A DNA stretch of 19,060 nucleotides from Chthonomonas sp. UBA6659 (GCA_002455425.1 DKKT01000016.1:1239-20298), one strand, 5' to 3'. Positions 6,516-13,248 are shown, numbered from the stretch's first letter. The notes: generated by a model from the sequence alone, not told the origin. Program-made: numbers and translations.

Positions 6516-7277
6516 TCACAGCAGACCCTTCTGGCGGCCGAAACGCATGACGACCGCTTCCATCAGATACACGGGATGGACGTTGGCGATCGGCGCGATG
6601 CCGTGGCGACGCGCGAAGGGGTCCCAGAATTCGCGCAGAGAACGCGCCTGCGTCTCTGGCCCGAGCTCAGGAAATCGGTCACACAACCGCTTGATCGCGA
6701 AGTACTCCTCGATCGTCATTCCCCGAAGCTCCCCGATCGCGTGCTCGAAAGGATGCTGGCCGAATTTGTAAGGCGATGGGTTGAAGCGTGGAATAGAACG
6801 GGGCTCATAGACGACGACGGTACCCGCCGCCAGGTCACCCAGCCGCTGACTCCGTTCGCTTGTGAACATGAGAACGAGCCCAACCATATACAAACCAATC
6901 ACCGGAATCCCGGGCATCGCGTCGACGACTCGGAACAGATTCCGATACAGGGCGGCCGCGAACGTTACCGGAGTACCGTCCAGCATCCTCACCCGAAGAC
7001 TCATCGCCTTTTTCCCGAGTGACTGGCCATTCCAAAGACCCTCGAACAGGGTCGAGTACAGCAGGCTTCCAAAGACGAACGCAAGTCCGATCAGGAGCTG
7101 GCCAAGGCCGCCGTCGACCGAGCCGACCGTGAACCCGATCATCAACGCAACGAGGATCATCAGGAACCACACGATCAGAACGTCCAGGAGGTAGGCAAAG
7201 ATCCGCGCCCCGGCTCCCGCCAGCCGATACGTCACCACCACCTTCTCGGGCGTCAAGACCGCATAGTCGTGAACCAC
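6516..7277 (-). CDS. RDD-family membrane protein with C-terminal cytoplasmic extension
   Basis: From the GTG at 7277 the protein has 253 residues. The RDD core has the RLAGAGARIFAYLLD motif (18-32), membrane segments at about 33-52, 60-75 and 124-142, NGQSLGKKAMSLRV (83-96), and YRNLFRVVD then ERSQRLGDLAAGTVVV (141-156), as in YckC-like proteins. About 95 residues follow that are not part of the usual RDD domain and look soluble. RDD proteins are often proposed to be transport-related, but the function here is unknown. It is divergent from a DUF58 gene; RDD and DUF58 genes often sit together with MoxR ATPases. A longer start at 7349 would run into the DUF58 gene and lacks family support. No ribosome binding site precedes GTG; TAGCAT lies 7 nt upstream, suggesting a leaderless mRNA. 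Confidence 0.8.
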   Translation of the reverse strand: MVHDYAVLTPEKVVVTYRLAGAGARIFAYLLDVLIVWFLMILVALMIGFTVGSVDGGLGQLLIGLAFVFGSLLYSTLFEGLWNGQSLGKKAMSLRVRMLDGTPVTFAAALYRNLFRVVDAMPGIPVIGLYMVGLVLMFTSERSQRLGDLAAGTVVVYEPRSIPRFNPSPYKFGQHPFEHAIGELRGMTIEEYFAIKRLCDRFPELGPETQARSLREFWDPFARRHGIAPIANVHPVYLMEAVVMRFGRQKGLL

Positions 7278-7280
7278 GGG

Positions 7281-7297
7281 TAGGATGCTACACCAGG
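7281..7297. promoter_or_regulatory. Overlapping divergent -10 boxes, RDD / DUF58
   Basis: The minus strand reads TAGCAT (7290-7285), then CCTACCC, then GTG (7277): the spacing expected of a leaderless transcript. The plus strand reads TAGGAT (7281-7286), 10 nt before the GTG at 7297. The two boxes overlap, so transcription in the two directions would be mutually exclusive. Confidence 0.45.
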
Positions 7298-8607
7298 TGA
7301 TCGTTCCGACGCGACGGTTTTGGGCTCTGCTCGGGCTGGGAGTGCTCATCGCTCTCCTTGGTGCCGTCGTGCCTGGCCTGGAACGGATCCTGATCCCCTA
7401 CAACGTCCTGCTTTTCGCGATGTTGCTCGCCACCGCCCGTCTCACGCCCAAGCCACAAAGCCTGCACGTGACGCGGTCGATGGACCCCGTACTCTCGGTC
7501 CGCGTCCCCAACCGCGTGAACGTGTGCGTCGAGTACGACGGCACCGCCCCGATTCAATGCCGTGTGCGCGACGAACCCCCGCCCGACTTCGATACGACTC
7601 GCCAGGAGCTCCGTCTCACCCTCGAACCGGACCGCGCCAAGGAGTTTCATTACCACGTGACGCCCTTCAGGCGGGGCTCGGACTTTTGGCGCGGTACTTA
7701 TGTTCGGATCCTTGCACCCCTGGGCCTCGCTGAAGTTCAGTATAAGCTTCCTACGGAAAGGCCTGTACGGGTCTATCCGAATGTGCTCGCCCTCCGGGAG
7801 TTCGATCTCCTCAAGCAGAAGGGTCGACTCAACCTCATGGGGCTGCGCCGAACCCGGATCAAGGGACTTGGAACGGAGTTCGAATCGCTCCGCGATTACC
7901 ACGAGGACGATTACCGGAAGATCGACTGGAAATCGACCGCCCGCCGCGGCAAGCTTGTCGTTCGCGAGTTCGAACAGGAACGGAACCAGGCCGTCATCGT
8001 CTGTCTCGACATTGGGCGCCACATGCTCTCCGAAGTCGACGGCGTCGCCAAGCTCGATCACGCGCTCGATAGCTGTCTGATGCTCATGCACGCGGCCCAA
8101 GTCGCCGGCGATCAGGTCGGGCTCCTGGTCTTCGCCGACAACGTCCGACGGTACATCCCGCCTCGCAAGGGGCGCAATCAGGCCGGGTTCATCCTTGACG
8201 CCGTCCATGGGCTCGAAGCCGAAGCGGCCGCCGCCAACTACACCGCCGCCTTCGGCTACTTGGCTTCGCGGTGGAAGCGCCGCTCGCTCATCGTCGTCTT
8301 CACCGACGCCGAAGACGACGCCCAGGCCGCGGAGATGGCGGCCGCCCTGACGCCGCTCACGCGGCGGCATCTCCTGATGCTGGTGCGGGTTTCGGATCCG
8401 CGCCTCAAGGAACTGGCTGGGGCCGACGTGACGGACGCCACCGATCTGTACAGGAAAGCGGCCGCTCTCTGGTACTCGTCAGACCGGAGGCGCGCCGATG
8501 CGCGCTTCCGGATGTCGGGCGTTCAGAACATCGACTCAGAGCCGCAGGACCTTTCGAACGCCCTCGTGTCGGCCTACCTGCGGGTCAAGGAAACCAGCGC
8601 TCTGTAA
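7285..8607 (+). CDS. DUF58 domain protein (von Willebrand A-like)
   Basis: A 440-residue protein with two N-terminal membrane segments (about 12-28 and 37-52), a beta-rich extracytoplasmic or linker region, and the DUF58 core GTEFESLRDYHEDDYRKIDW (196-215) followed by a VWA-like fold. The MIDAS start is degenerate: CLDIGRHM in place of DxSxS. Family members commonly act with MoxR AAA+ ATPases as chaperone-like or cell-envelope factors; no moxR gene is in the window. The ATG at 7285 is the longest start, but it falls within the putative -10 box, and the GTG at 7297 (MIVPTRRFW) fits the promoter better. It ends just before the terminator shared with rpsI. Confidence 0.85.
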   Translation: MLHQVIVPTRRFWALLGLGVLIALLGAVVPGLERILIPYNVLLFAMLLATARLTPKPQSLHVTRSMDPVLSVRVPNRVNVCVEYDGTAPIQCRVRDEPPPDFDTTRQELRLTLEPDRAKEFHYHVTPFRRGSDFWRGTYVRILAPLGLAEVQYKLPTERPVRVYPNVLALREFDLLKQKGRLNLMGLRRTRIKGLGTEFESLRDYHEDDYRKIDWKSTARRGKLVVREFEQERNQAVIVCLDIGRHMLSEVDGVAKLDHALDSCLMLMHAAQVAGDQVGLLVFADNVRRYIPPRKGRNQAGFILDAVHGLEAEAAAANYTAAFGYLASRWKRRSLIVVFTDAEDDAQAAEMAAALTPLTRRHLLMLVRVSDPRLKELAGADVTDATDLYRKAAALWYSSDRRRADARFRMSGVQNIDSEPQDLSNALVSAYLRVKETSAL

Positions 8608-8612
8608 CACGC

Positions 8613-8639
8613 AAAACCCCCGAGCCGAAGCTCGGGGGT
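8613..8639 (-). terminator. Intrinsic terminator of the ribosomal operon
   Basis: On the minus strand a perfect 10-bp stem (ACCCCCGAGC / GCTCGGGGGT, 8639-8616) is closed by the extra-stable C(UUCG)G tetraloop and followed by TTTT. It sits 30 nt after the rpsI stop. On the plus strand the same hairpin follows the DUF58 stop by 8 nt but has no T-run, so it acts mainly for rpsI and perhaps weakly for DUF58. Confidence 0.9.
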
Positions 8640-8669
8640 GCGGGGTGTCCTGGAAAGCGGAACGGGCGC

Positions 8670-9062
8670 TTAGCGCTTGACGAACTGGAAGCCGCGTCGG
8701 GCCTTCTTGCGACCGTACTTCTTCCGTTCCTTGACGCGTGCGTCCCGGGTCAGGAATCCGTGGGATCGAAGCGGCTTGCGCAGGTTTTCGTCCATCTCGA
8801 CCAGCGCTCGGGAGATTCCGAGCCGGACGGCGCCCGCCTGGCCAGTGATGCCGCCGCCGCGAGTCGTGGCGCGAATGTCGTAGCGCCCCTCGATCCCGAG
8901 CTCGACGAGCGGACTCTTCACGAGGATCTCGAGCACGGGGCGGCCCAGATACTCCGCCATTTCGCGCCCGTTGATGTTGATCTTGCCTTCACCTGGAGTG
9001 ACCCAGACTCGAGCAATGGCGCACTTGCGCCGGCCGGTTCCATAAGTCGCGTTGTTCGCCAT
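8670..9062 (-). CDS. rpsI: 30S ribosomal protein S9
   Basis: A 130-residue small-subunit protein, the normal length. It begins with YGTGRRKCAIARVWVTPGEG and ends with the S9 tail KERKKYGRKKARRGFQFVKR; the terminal KR reaches the P-site tRNA in known ribosomes. It also carries the GGGITGQAGAVRLGISRAL segment. The ATG lies 6 nt after the rplM stop, the near-universal rplM-rpsI pair. It is the last gene of the operon, followed by a strong terminator. Confidence 0.98.
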   Translation of the reverse strand: MANNATYGTGRRKCAIARVWVTPGEGKININGREMAEYLGRPVLEILVKSPLVELGIEGRYDIRATTRGGGITGQAGAVRLGISRALVEMDENLRKPLRSHGFLTRDARVKERKKYGRKKARRGFQFVKR

Positions 9063-9068
9063 AAACTG

Positions 9069-9506
9069 TTACTTCTTCCCGATCTCGAGGGGTTCGGGCT
9101 TCTGGGCCTCGTGCGGATGCTCGCCGCCCGCATAGACCTTCAGCTTCTTGATGATCTCCTTGCCGAGCTTGGTCTTTGGGACCATGCCCCAGATGACCTT
9201 CTCGACGTACTGGGCCGGTTTGTCGGTCAAGTACTTCTCGCGGGAGATGTTGCGAAGCCCACCGGGCCAGCCCGTGTGCCAATGGATCAGCTCGTCGCCC
9301 TTACCGCCGGTGAGGACGACTTTATCCGCGTTGATCACGATCACGAAGTCGCCGCAGTCTTGGTTGTAGGTGAAGGTCGGCTTGTGCTTGCCACGCAGGA
9401 TCTGAGCCACCTGCGCCGCAAGTCGGCCGACCGGCACCCCGGTGCCATCGACGACGTACCACTTTCGTTCAATCGTATCCGGTTTTGCCGTGTACGTTCT
9501 GTTCAT
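9069..9506 (-). CDS. rplM: 50S ribosomal protein L13
   Basis: From MNRTYTAKPDTIERKWYVVD the protein has 145 residues, the usual L13 length. Motifs are VPVGRLAAQVAQILRGKHKP, the CGDFVIVINADKV strand, YLTDKPAQYVEKVIWGMVPK and the C-terminal VYAGGEHPHEAQKPEPL. It binds 23S rRNA early in 50S assembly. An AGGA ribosome binding site sits 7-8 nt upstream of the chosen ATG; a longer frame to 9575 has no family support. A 70-nt gap with a 7-bp hairpin separates it from truA, which could be a control point for rplM-rpsI. Confidence 0.98.
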   Translation of the reverse strand: MNRTYTAKPDTIERKWYVVDGTGVPVGRLAAQVAQILRGKHKPTFTYNQDCGDFVIVINADKVVLTGGKGDELIHWHTGWPGGLRNISREKYLTDKPAQYVEKVIWGMVPKTKLGKEIIKKLKVYAGGEHPHEAQKPEPLEIGKK

Positions 9507-9520
9507 TCCGCTTTCCTGTT

Positions 9521-9538
9521 TTTCGAGTGATCTCGAAA
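9521..9538 (-). promoter_or_regulatory. Leader hairpin upstream of rplM
   Basis: TTTCGAG-ATCA-CTCGAAA on the minus strand is a perfect 7-bp stem with a 4-nt loop, ending 14 nt before the rplM ATG and just before its AGGA ribosome binding site. L13 autoregulatory leaders upstream of rplM-rpsI are known in other bacteria, but whether this is one is inferred from position only. Confidence 0.4.
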
Positions 9539-9576
9539 CCTGTGTTCTCATTCCAAGAGCCGTCTTCCGGAGCAAC

Positions 9577-10362
9577 TCACGCGCAATCGGGCGGCACGTA
9601 GGTGGCGTGCAACACCGGATGGCGTCCGTATCGGATCTTCATCAGCGTCAGCCCGCGCGCGGGGAGCACCACGGGCAGAAACACCTCCCGTTCCCGCGCG
9701 AGTAGCGCGTCGATGTCGCACGAAGGCCGCTTCCCCTGCCCCACCTCGAGCAACCCGCCCGCAATCCGGCGAATCATCCCGCGAAGGAAGGCGTTGCCCC
9801 GAATATCGATCCAGATCTCAGGACCGACTCTTCGCAGATCGATCGCATAAACCTCACGGAACGTGTTCGACTCGGGCGGGACCTCTTCGCTGAAGCTCTT
9901 GAAGTCGTGCACGCCGACCAGTTTCGTGGCCGCGGCCCGCATCGCGTCGAAGTCGACCTCCTTCCAGTGGTAGTGGGCGAACCGCAGTCGAAACGGGTCT
10001 TGTCGCCCGATGAGAATCCGGTACCGATAGGATCGATCGACCGCGCTGAAGCGACTATGAAAATCCTTGCGCACCGCATCCGATCGCACCACCCGAAGAT
10101 CCAGGCTCAGGGCGCGATTGAGGCAGTACGCCCAGTGTTCGGGAGGGATGTCCACGGCGGTCGTGAAGTGACAGACTTGGCCCCGAGCATGGGCGCCGCC
10201 ATCCGTGCGGCTTGCTCCGATGATCTCGCAATCCTCGCCCGAGACCTGGCGAACGGCTCTTTTCAATGTGCATTGGACGGATCGCCGTCCTGCTTGTGCG
10301 GCCCAGCCGCAGAAATCGGTGCCGTCGTACGCGACGACGAGACGTATCTTCTTAGTCGACAA
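9577..10362 (-). CDS. truA: tRNA pseudouridine synthase A
   Basis: Converts uridines 38-40 of the tRNA anticodon arm to pseudouridine. The 261 residues show YDGTDFCGWAAQ (12-23), the catalytic motif SRTDGGAHARGQVCHF with Asp54, FHSRFSA (101-107), SYRYRI, and NAFLRGMIRRIAG near the C-terminus. The usual RTDAGVHA reads RTDGGAHA, which keeps the aspartate. The start is TTG at 10362, 11 nt inside rplQ; an in-frame stop lies just upstream and no ATG or GTG is near, so the TTG is forced. truA between rplQ and rplM is a common order in bacteria. Confidence 0.96.
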   Translation of the reverse strand: MSTKKIRLVVAYDGTDFCGWAAQAGRRSVQCTLKRAVRQVSGEDCEIIGASRTDGGAHARGQVCHFTTAVDIPPEHWAYCLNRALSLDLRVVRSDAVRKDFHSRFSAVDRSYRYRILIGRQDPFRLRFAHYHWKEVDFDAMRAAATKLVGVHDFKSFSEEVPPESNTFREVYAIDLRRVGPEIWIDIRGNAFLRGMIRRIAGGLLEVGQGKRPSCDIDALLAREREVFLPVVLPARGLTLMKIRYGRHPVLHATYVPPDCA

Positions 10363-10801
10363 GCTCCAGAACCGCGGTCACGGCCGCATCGCCCCGGCGC
10401 ACGCCGGTCTTCGTCAGCCGGGTGTAGCCGCCGTTGCGGTCGCGGAACCGGGGCGCGACATGGTCGAACAGATGCTTGACCAGGTCCTCGCCGTTGATGA
10501 GGCTTCGGTCCTGCAGAATCTGCAGCTTCTCGATGTCGCTCTTGCCGAGAAGTGCCTTCGTCGGCTTCGGGGTGCTCGAGCTGTGTCCGACGAGGATCTT
10601 CCGGGTCTGCCGGCGCGCGGCGAGGGAATCTTCCTTGGCGGTCGTGATCAGCTTCTCGACGATCCGCTGCAGCTCCTTGGCGCGGCCGAGGGTCGTTCGC
10701 ACGTACCCGTGTCGAATGAACTGGCGCGCGAGATTGGTCAGCAGCGCGCGCCGCTGGTCGCTCGGCAGTCCGAGTTTGCGTCGATCGACTTTATGCCTCA
10801 T
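10352..10801 (-). CDS. rplQ: 50S ribosomal protein L17
   Basis: The protein starts MRHKVDRRKLGLPSDQRRALL, the diagnostic L17 N-terminus, and ends GGYTRLTKTGVRRGDAAVTA, the conserved C-terminal segment. At 149 residues it is longer than Bacillus (about 120) or E. coli (127) L17; the extra length is mostly an insertion between about residues 70 and 100 (SSSTPKPTKALLGKSDIEKL region). AAGGA precedes the ATG. The stop lies within truA, whose TTG start overlaps by 11 nt. Confidence 0.97.
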   Translation of the reverse strand: MRHKVDRRKLGLPSDQRRALLTNLARQFIRHGYVRTTLGRAKELQRIVEKLITTAKEDSLAARRQTRKILVGHSSSTPKPTKALLGKSDIEKLQILQDRSLINGEDLVKHLFDHVAPRFRDRNGGYTRLTKTGVRRGDAAVTAVLELVD

Positions 10802-10831
10802 GGTTCGTCTTCCTTAGCGTGAAATCCTGGA

Positions 10832-11821
10832 TCAATCGAAATCGTCCTCGTCGTCTTCGAGGTCGATCGGTCGATACCCGCCCTTCGGCGGCTTCATTTC
10901 GAGGCCGCGCTCGGCGAGTTTGTCGCGCACTTCGTTCAGCGACTTCTTGCCGAAGCCGCGGATGCTGGTGAGGTCGCTCTCGCTTGCCATCGCCAGCGTT
11001 CGGAGGGTGGTGAGCCCCGCCCGGCGCAGACAGTTGAACGTGCGCTGCGAGAAGTCGAGCTCCTCGATCTTGATCTCGGGCACGTTCGCCAACTCGGGCG
11101 AAAGCTCTTCCTCGTCGTCGAGCAGCGTATCGAAACCGCCCTGCCCGAGGTCGAAGAACATCCGGAAATACTTGTCGAGAATCTGAGCGGCCTGGGTCAC
11201 GGCGTCGTTCGGTCGCACTGCGCCGTTGGTCCAGACTTCGAGCACCATGCGCTCATAGTCGGTGCGCATCCCGACGCGGGTCTGCTCGACCGTGTACGAG
11301 ACCTTCCGCACCGGCGTGTATTGCGAGCCCGTCGCGATAATCCCGATGATGCCCTTGTAGCGGTCCTGCTTCTCGGGCAAAACGTAGCCGCTGCCCCATC
11401 CGACGTACAGCTCCATGCTCAGCGCTGACTTCGCGTCGCTGATCTCGCAGATGTAGACCTCGGGGTTGACGACCTCGACATGCTCCGGGCAAATCACATC
11501 CGCGCCGGTGACGCGGCCGGGGCCCTTCACATCGATGCGCAGCACGGTCTCCTCAGGCGGGGTGCCCTCATGGTGCATCGCGATCGCGAGGTCCTTGAGG
11601 TTGAGCAAGAGCTCGGTCGTGTCTTCCTTGACGCCGGGAATCGGCGCGAACTCGTGGAAGACCTTGTCGATCTTCACGGCCGTCACCGCGGCACCGAAGA
11701 TCGAGCTGAGCAGCACGCGGCGCAGCGCGTTGCCGATCGTTTGGCCATAGCCGCGCTCCAGCGGTTCGAGGACGAACTTGCCGTAGTCGGTGCCGAGATC
11801 GAGAGTTTGAATTTGGGGCAT
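10832..11821 (-). CDS. rpoA: RNA polymerase alpha subunit
   Basis: The 329-residue protein has both domains. The N-terminal assembly domain shows FVLEPLERGYGQTIGNALRR and LLSSIFGAAVTAVKI; a linker with an acidic stretch (DDEEELSPE) follows. The C-terminal domain has IEELDFSQRTFNCLRRAG and IRGFGKKSLNEVRDKL, which bind UP elements and activators. It ends in an acidic tail (DLEDDEDDFD). No Shine-Dalgarno sequence precedes the ATG; instead a strong hairpin (11838-11861) ends 16 nt upstream. The usual upstream neighbour rpsD is missing. Confidence 0.98.
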   Translation of the reverse strand: MPQIQTLDLGTDYGKFVLEPLERGYGQTIGNALRRVLLSSIFGAAVTAVKIDKVFHEFAPIPGVKEDTTELLLNLKDLAIAMHHEGTPPEETVLRIDVKGPGRVTGADVICPEHVEVVNPEVYICEISDAKSALSMELYVGWGSGYVLPEKQDRYKGIIGIIATGSQYTPVRKVSYTVEQTRVGMRTDYERMVLEVWTNGAVRPNDAVTQAAQILDKYFRMFFDLGQGGFDTLLDDEEELSPELANVPEIKIEELDFSQRTFNCLRRAGLTTLRTLAMASESDLTSIRGFGKKSLNEVRDKLAERGLEMKPPKGGYRPIDLEDDEDDFD

Positions 11822-11837
11822 AGTCGGTGGTTGGAGT

Positions 11838-11861
11838 GGCCGGAAGCACCTGCTTCAGGCC
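11838..11861 (-). promoter_or_regulatory. Hairpin in the rpsK-rpoA gap
   Basis: On the minus strand GGCC-T-GAAGC-AGGT-GCTTC-C-GGCC forms a 9-bp stem with one internal mismatch and an AGGT loop, filling half of the 49-nt gap where rpsD normally lies. No T-run follows, so readthrough into rpoA is expected. The only purine-rich stretch near the rpoA start is within this loop. Confidence 0.6.
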
Positions 11862-11870
11862 GGAATCCGG

Positions 11871-12263
11871 TTAGACACGGCGCTTCTTCGGCGGTCGGCA
11901 CCCGTTGTGCGGGATCGGGGTGACGTCGCGAATCGAGACGACGTCCAGGCCGCTGGCCTGCAGCGAGCGGATCGCGGTCTCACGGCCGCTTCCCGGGCCG
12001 CATACGTAGACTTCGATCTTCCGCATGCCGAAATCTTGAGCCTTGCGGGCTGCGTTTTCGGCCGCCAGCTGGGCCGCGAACGGCGTGCCCTTGCGACTGC
12101 CCTTGAAGTTGACCGCGCCCGCACTCGACCAACAGAGCACGTTGCCCTGGGGGTCGGTGATCGTCACGATCGTGTTGTTGAACGTCGAGTGGATGTGGGC
12201 CATGCCCTGTCCGACTTGACGCTTCTCCTTCTGCTTTCCGCGAACCGTTTGCTTGCGTGCCAT
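11871..12263 (-). CDS. rpsK: 30S ribosomal protein S11
   Basis: 130 residues, normal length. The N-terminus is basic, followed by GMAHIHSTFNNTIVTITDPQ, then WSSAGAVNFKGSRKGTPFAA, and the C-terminal IRDVTPIPHNGCRPPKKRRV, all diagnostic for S11 of the 30S platform. The ATG is 6 nt after the rpsM stop, and its AAGGA ribosome binding site overlaps that stop, implying coupling. Confidence 0.98.
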   Translation of the reverse strand: MARKQTVRGKQKEKRQVGQGMAHIHSTFNNTIVTITDPQGNVLCWSSAGAVNFKGSRKGTPFAAQLAAENAARKAQDFGMRKIEVYVCGPGSGRETAIRSLQASGLDVVSIRDVTPIPHNGCRPPKKRRV

Positions 12264-12269
12264 GAGTCC

Positions 12270-12647
12270 TTACTTCCTCGCCTTCTTCTTCCCGGCAACG
12301 GTCTTGGCCTTGCCCTTGCGGGTTCGGGCGTTGCTTCGGGTGCGCTGGCCGCGCGTCGGAAGGCCGCGGCGATGTCGCAGGCCGCGGTAGCTGCCGATCT
12401 CGATCAGGCGTCGGATATTGGCGTAGACGTCGCGCCGAAGATCACCCTCGACCTGGTAGCCATCGTCGATGATCTCGCGGAGTTTTCCGATCTCAGCTTC
12501 GCTGAGCTCCTTGATCTTCTTGCGAGGATCGATCCCCGCTTTGGCGATGATGTCGGCGGCGTTCTTGCGACCGATCCCGTAAAGGAGCGGGATCGCATAC
12601 AGCACCGCCTTCTCTCGAGGAAGGTCTACACCGGCGATACGAGCCAT
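12270..12647 (-). CDS. rpsM: 30S ribosomal protein S13
   Basis: 125 residues, normal for S13. It shows MARIAGVDLPREKAVLYAIP, LLYGIGRKNAADII, the YRGLRHRRGLPTRGQRTRSN segment that contacts 16S rRNA and tRNA, and a Lys-rich tail. S13 forms the head bridge to the 50S. AGGAG lies 13 nt before the ATG, a rather long spacing. It follows rpmJ by 22 nt. Confidence 0.98.
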   Translation of the reverse strand: MARIAGVDLPREKAVLYAIPLLYGIGRKNAADIIAKAGIDPRKKIKELSEAEIGKLREIIDDGYQVEGDLRRDVYANIRRLIEIGSYRGLRHRRGLPTRGQRTRSNARTRKGKAKTVAGKKKARK

Positions 12648-12669
12648 GAATCTGTTTCTTCTCCTAAAA

Positions 12670-12783
12670 TCAGCCCTGTCGTTGCTTGTGCTTCGGGTTG
12701 ATGCAGATGACCCTCACCACGCCGGCTCGGCGGATGATCTTGCACTTGTCACAAATCTTCTTGACGCTTGCTCTGACTTTCAT
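12670..12783 (-). CDS. rpmJ: 50S ribosomal protein L36
   Basis: A 37-residue gene read directly from the minus strand: MKVRASVKKICDKCKIIRRA, then GVVRVICINPKHKQRQG. The zinc ligands C11, C14, C27 and H32 are all present, so this is the C+ (zinc-binding) form. Length and sequence are standard for L36. It starts 126 nt after infA and opens the infA-distal part of the operon; a putative extended -10 promoter (12883-12891) and a structured leader precede it. Confidence 0.97.
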   Translation of the reverse strand: MKVRASVKKICDKCKIIRRAGVVRVICINPKHKQRQG

Positions 12784-12799
12784 CGCTTCTTGCACCTTT

Positions 12800-12836
12800 C
12801 GTCGGCGACGCCCCGTCTCTAGGGGGTGGACCGACG
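12800..12836 (-). promoter_or_regulatory. Nested hairpin leader upstream of rpmJ
   Basis: On the minus strand CGTCGG (12836-12831) pairs with CCGACG (12805-12800), enclosing an inner CCCC/GGGG stem (12825-12822 with 12814-12811). The structure ends 16 nt before the rpmJ ATG. Just upstream, 12846-12855 is a GCCCCGGGGC palindrome. A regulatory role is inferred. Confidence 0.4.
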
Positions 12837-12882
12837 GCACGACACGCCCCGGGGCACGCTAGCGCGCCCGATGCGAAGGGAG

Positions 12883-12891
12883 ATTCTACCA
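12883..12891 (-). promoter_or_regulatory. Extended -10 promoter for rpmJ-rpsM-rpsK-rpoA operon
   Basis: The minus strand reads TGG-TAGAAT, an extended -10 one mismatch from consensus, preceded by TCC. It lies 19 nt after the infA stop and would start a transcript near 12876 with a leader of about 93 nt. The 11-mer TCCTGGTAGAA is identical to one upstream of the pseudopilin gene. Confidence 0.5.
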
Positions 12892-12909
12892 GGAAGTCGG
12901 CCGCGCTCG

Positions 12910-13176
12910 CTACGCCTTGTAGCGGTACACGATCCGGCCCAGTGTCATGTCGTACGGCGACATCTCGATCCGGACCCGGTCCCCGGGGAGGATCCGAATG
13001 TAGTTCATCCGCATCTTGCCGCTCACGTGGGCAAGGATTTCGATGTCCCCTTCGTCCAGCTTGACCCGAAACCGCGCATTCGGCAGGTTCTCGAGCACCA
13101 CGCCCTCGACCTCGATTCCCTCTTCTTTGTTCGTCGCCGTCTTCGGTTTCGGTTTGCCTCGATAATGTCGCGCCAT
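12910..13176 (-). CDS. infA: Translation initiation factor IF-1, extended N-terminus
   Basis: IF-1 binds the ribosomal A site during initiation. This 88-residue protein has the complete OB-fold (IEVEGVVLENLPNARFRVKL, then HVSGKMRMNYIRILPGDRV and MSPYDMTLGRIVYRYK). A basic stretch MARHYRGKPKPKTATNKEEG precedes it, about 15 residues longer than the typical 72-residue form. The start is supported by AGGAG 4 nt before the ATG and by a TAGAAT box upstream. Much longer open frames upstream on this strand are only the antisense of the HerA-like gene. Confidence 0.95.
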   Translation of the reverse strand: MARHYRGKPKPKTATNKEEGIEVEGVVLENLPNARFRVKLDEGDIEILAHVSGKMRMNYIRILPGDRVRIEMSPYDMTLGRIVYRYKA

Positions 13177-13204
13177 AAAGCTCCTGGTACGGATTTGTCT
13201 ATGT

Positions 13205-13210
13205 ATTCTA
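13205..13210 (-). promoter_or_regulatory. Putative -10 box for infA
   Basis: The minus strand reads TAGAAT, one mismatch from TATAAT. A start near 13198 gives a leader of about 22 nt that includes the AGGAG ribosome binding site. No good -35 is visible. Confidence 0.45.
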
Positions 13211-13242
13211 GACGATTCCGCACCCGCGGTTCGATGCCCGGG

Positions 13243-13248
13243 TAACTT
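13243..13248 (+). promoter_or_regulatory. Putative leaderless -10 box for the HerA-like gene
   Basis: TAACTT is followed by TCGGGC and then the ATG at 13255. No ribosome binding site is present. The position fits a TANNNT box whose start site is the A of the ATG. Confidence 0.4.

Noticed and set aside
6280..6519. Short open frames (60-79 codons) in the recF-RDD gap
   Set aside because: Several frames on both strands are open at once, with no ribosome binding site or motifs. The repeated RFST/ENR words just reflect the DNA repeats.
7288..8370. A 360-codon minus-strand frame opposite DUF58
   Set aside because: Shadow of the DUF58 gene; no family features.
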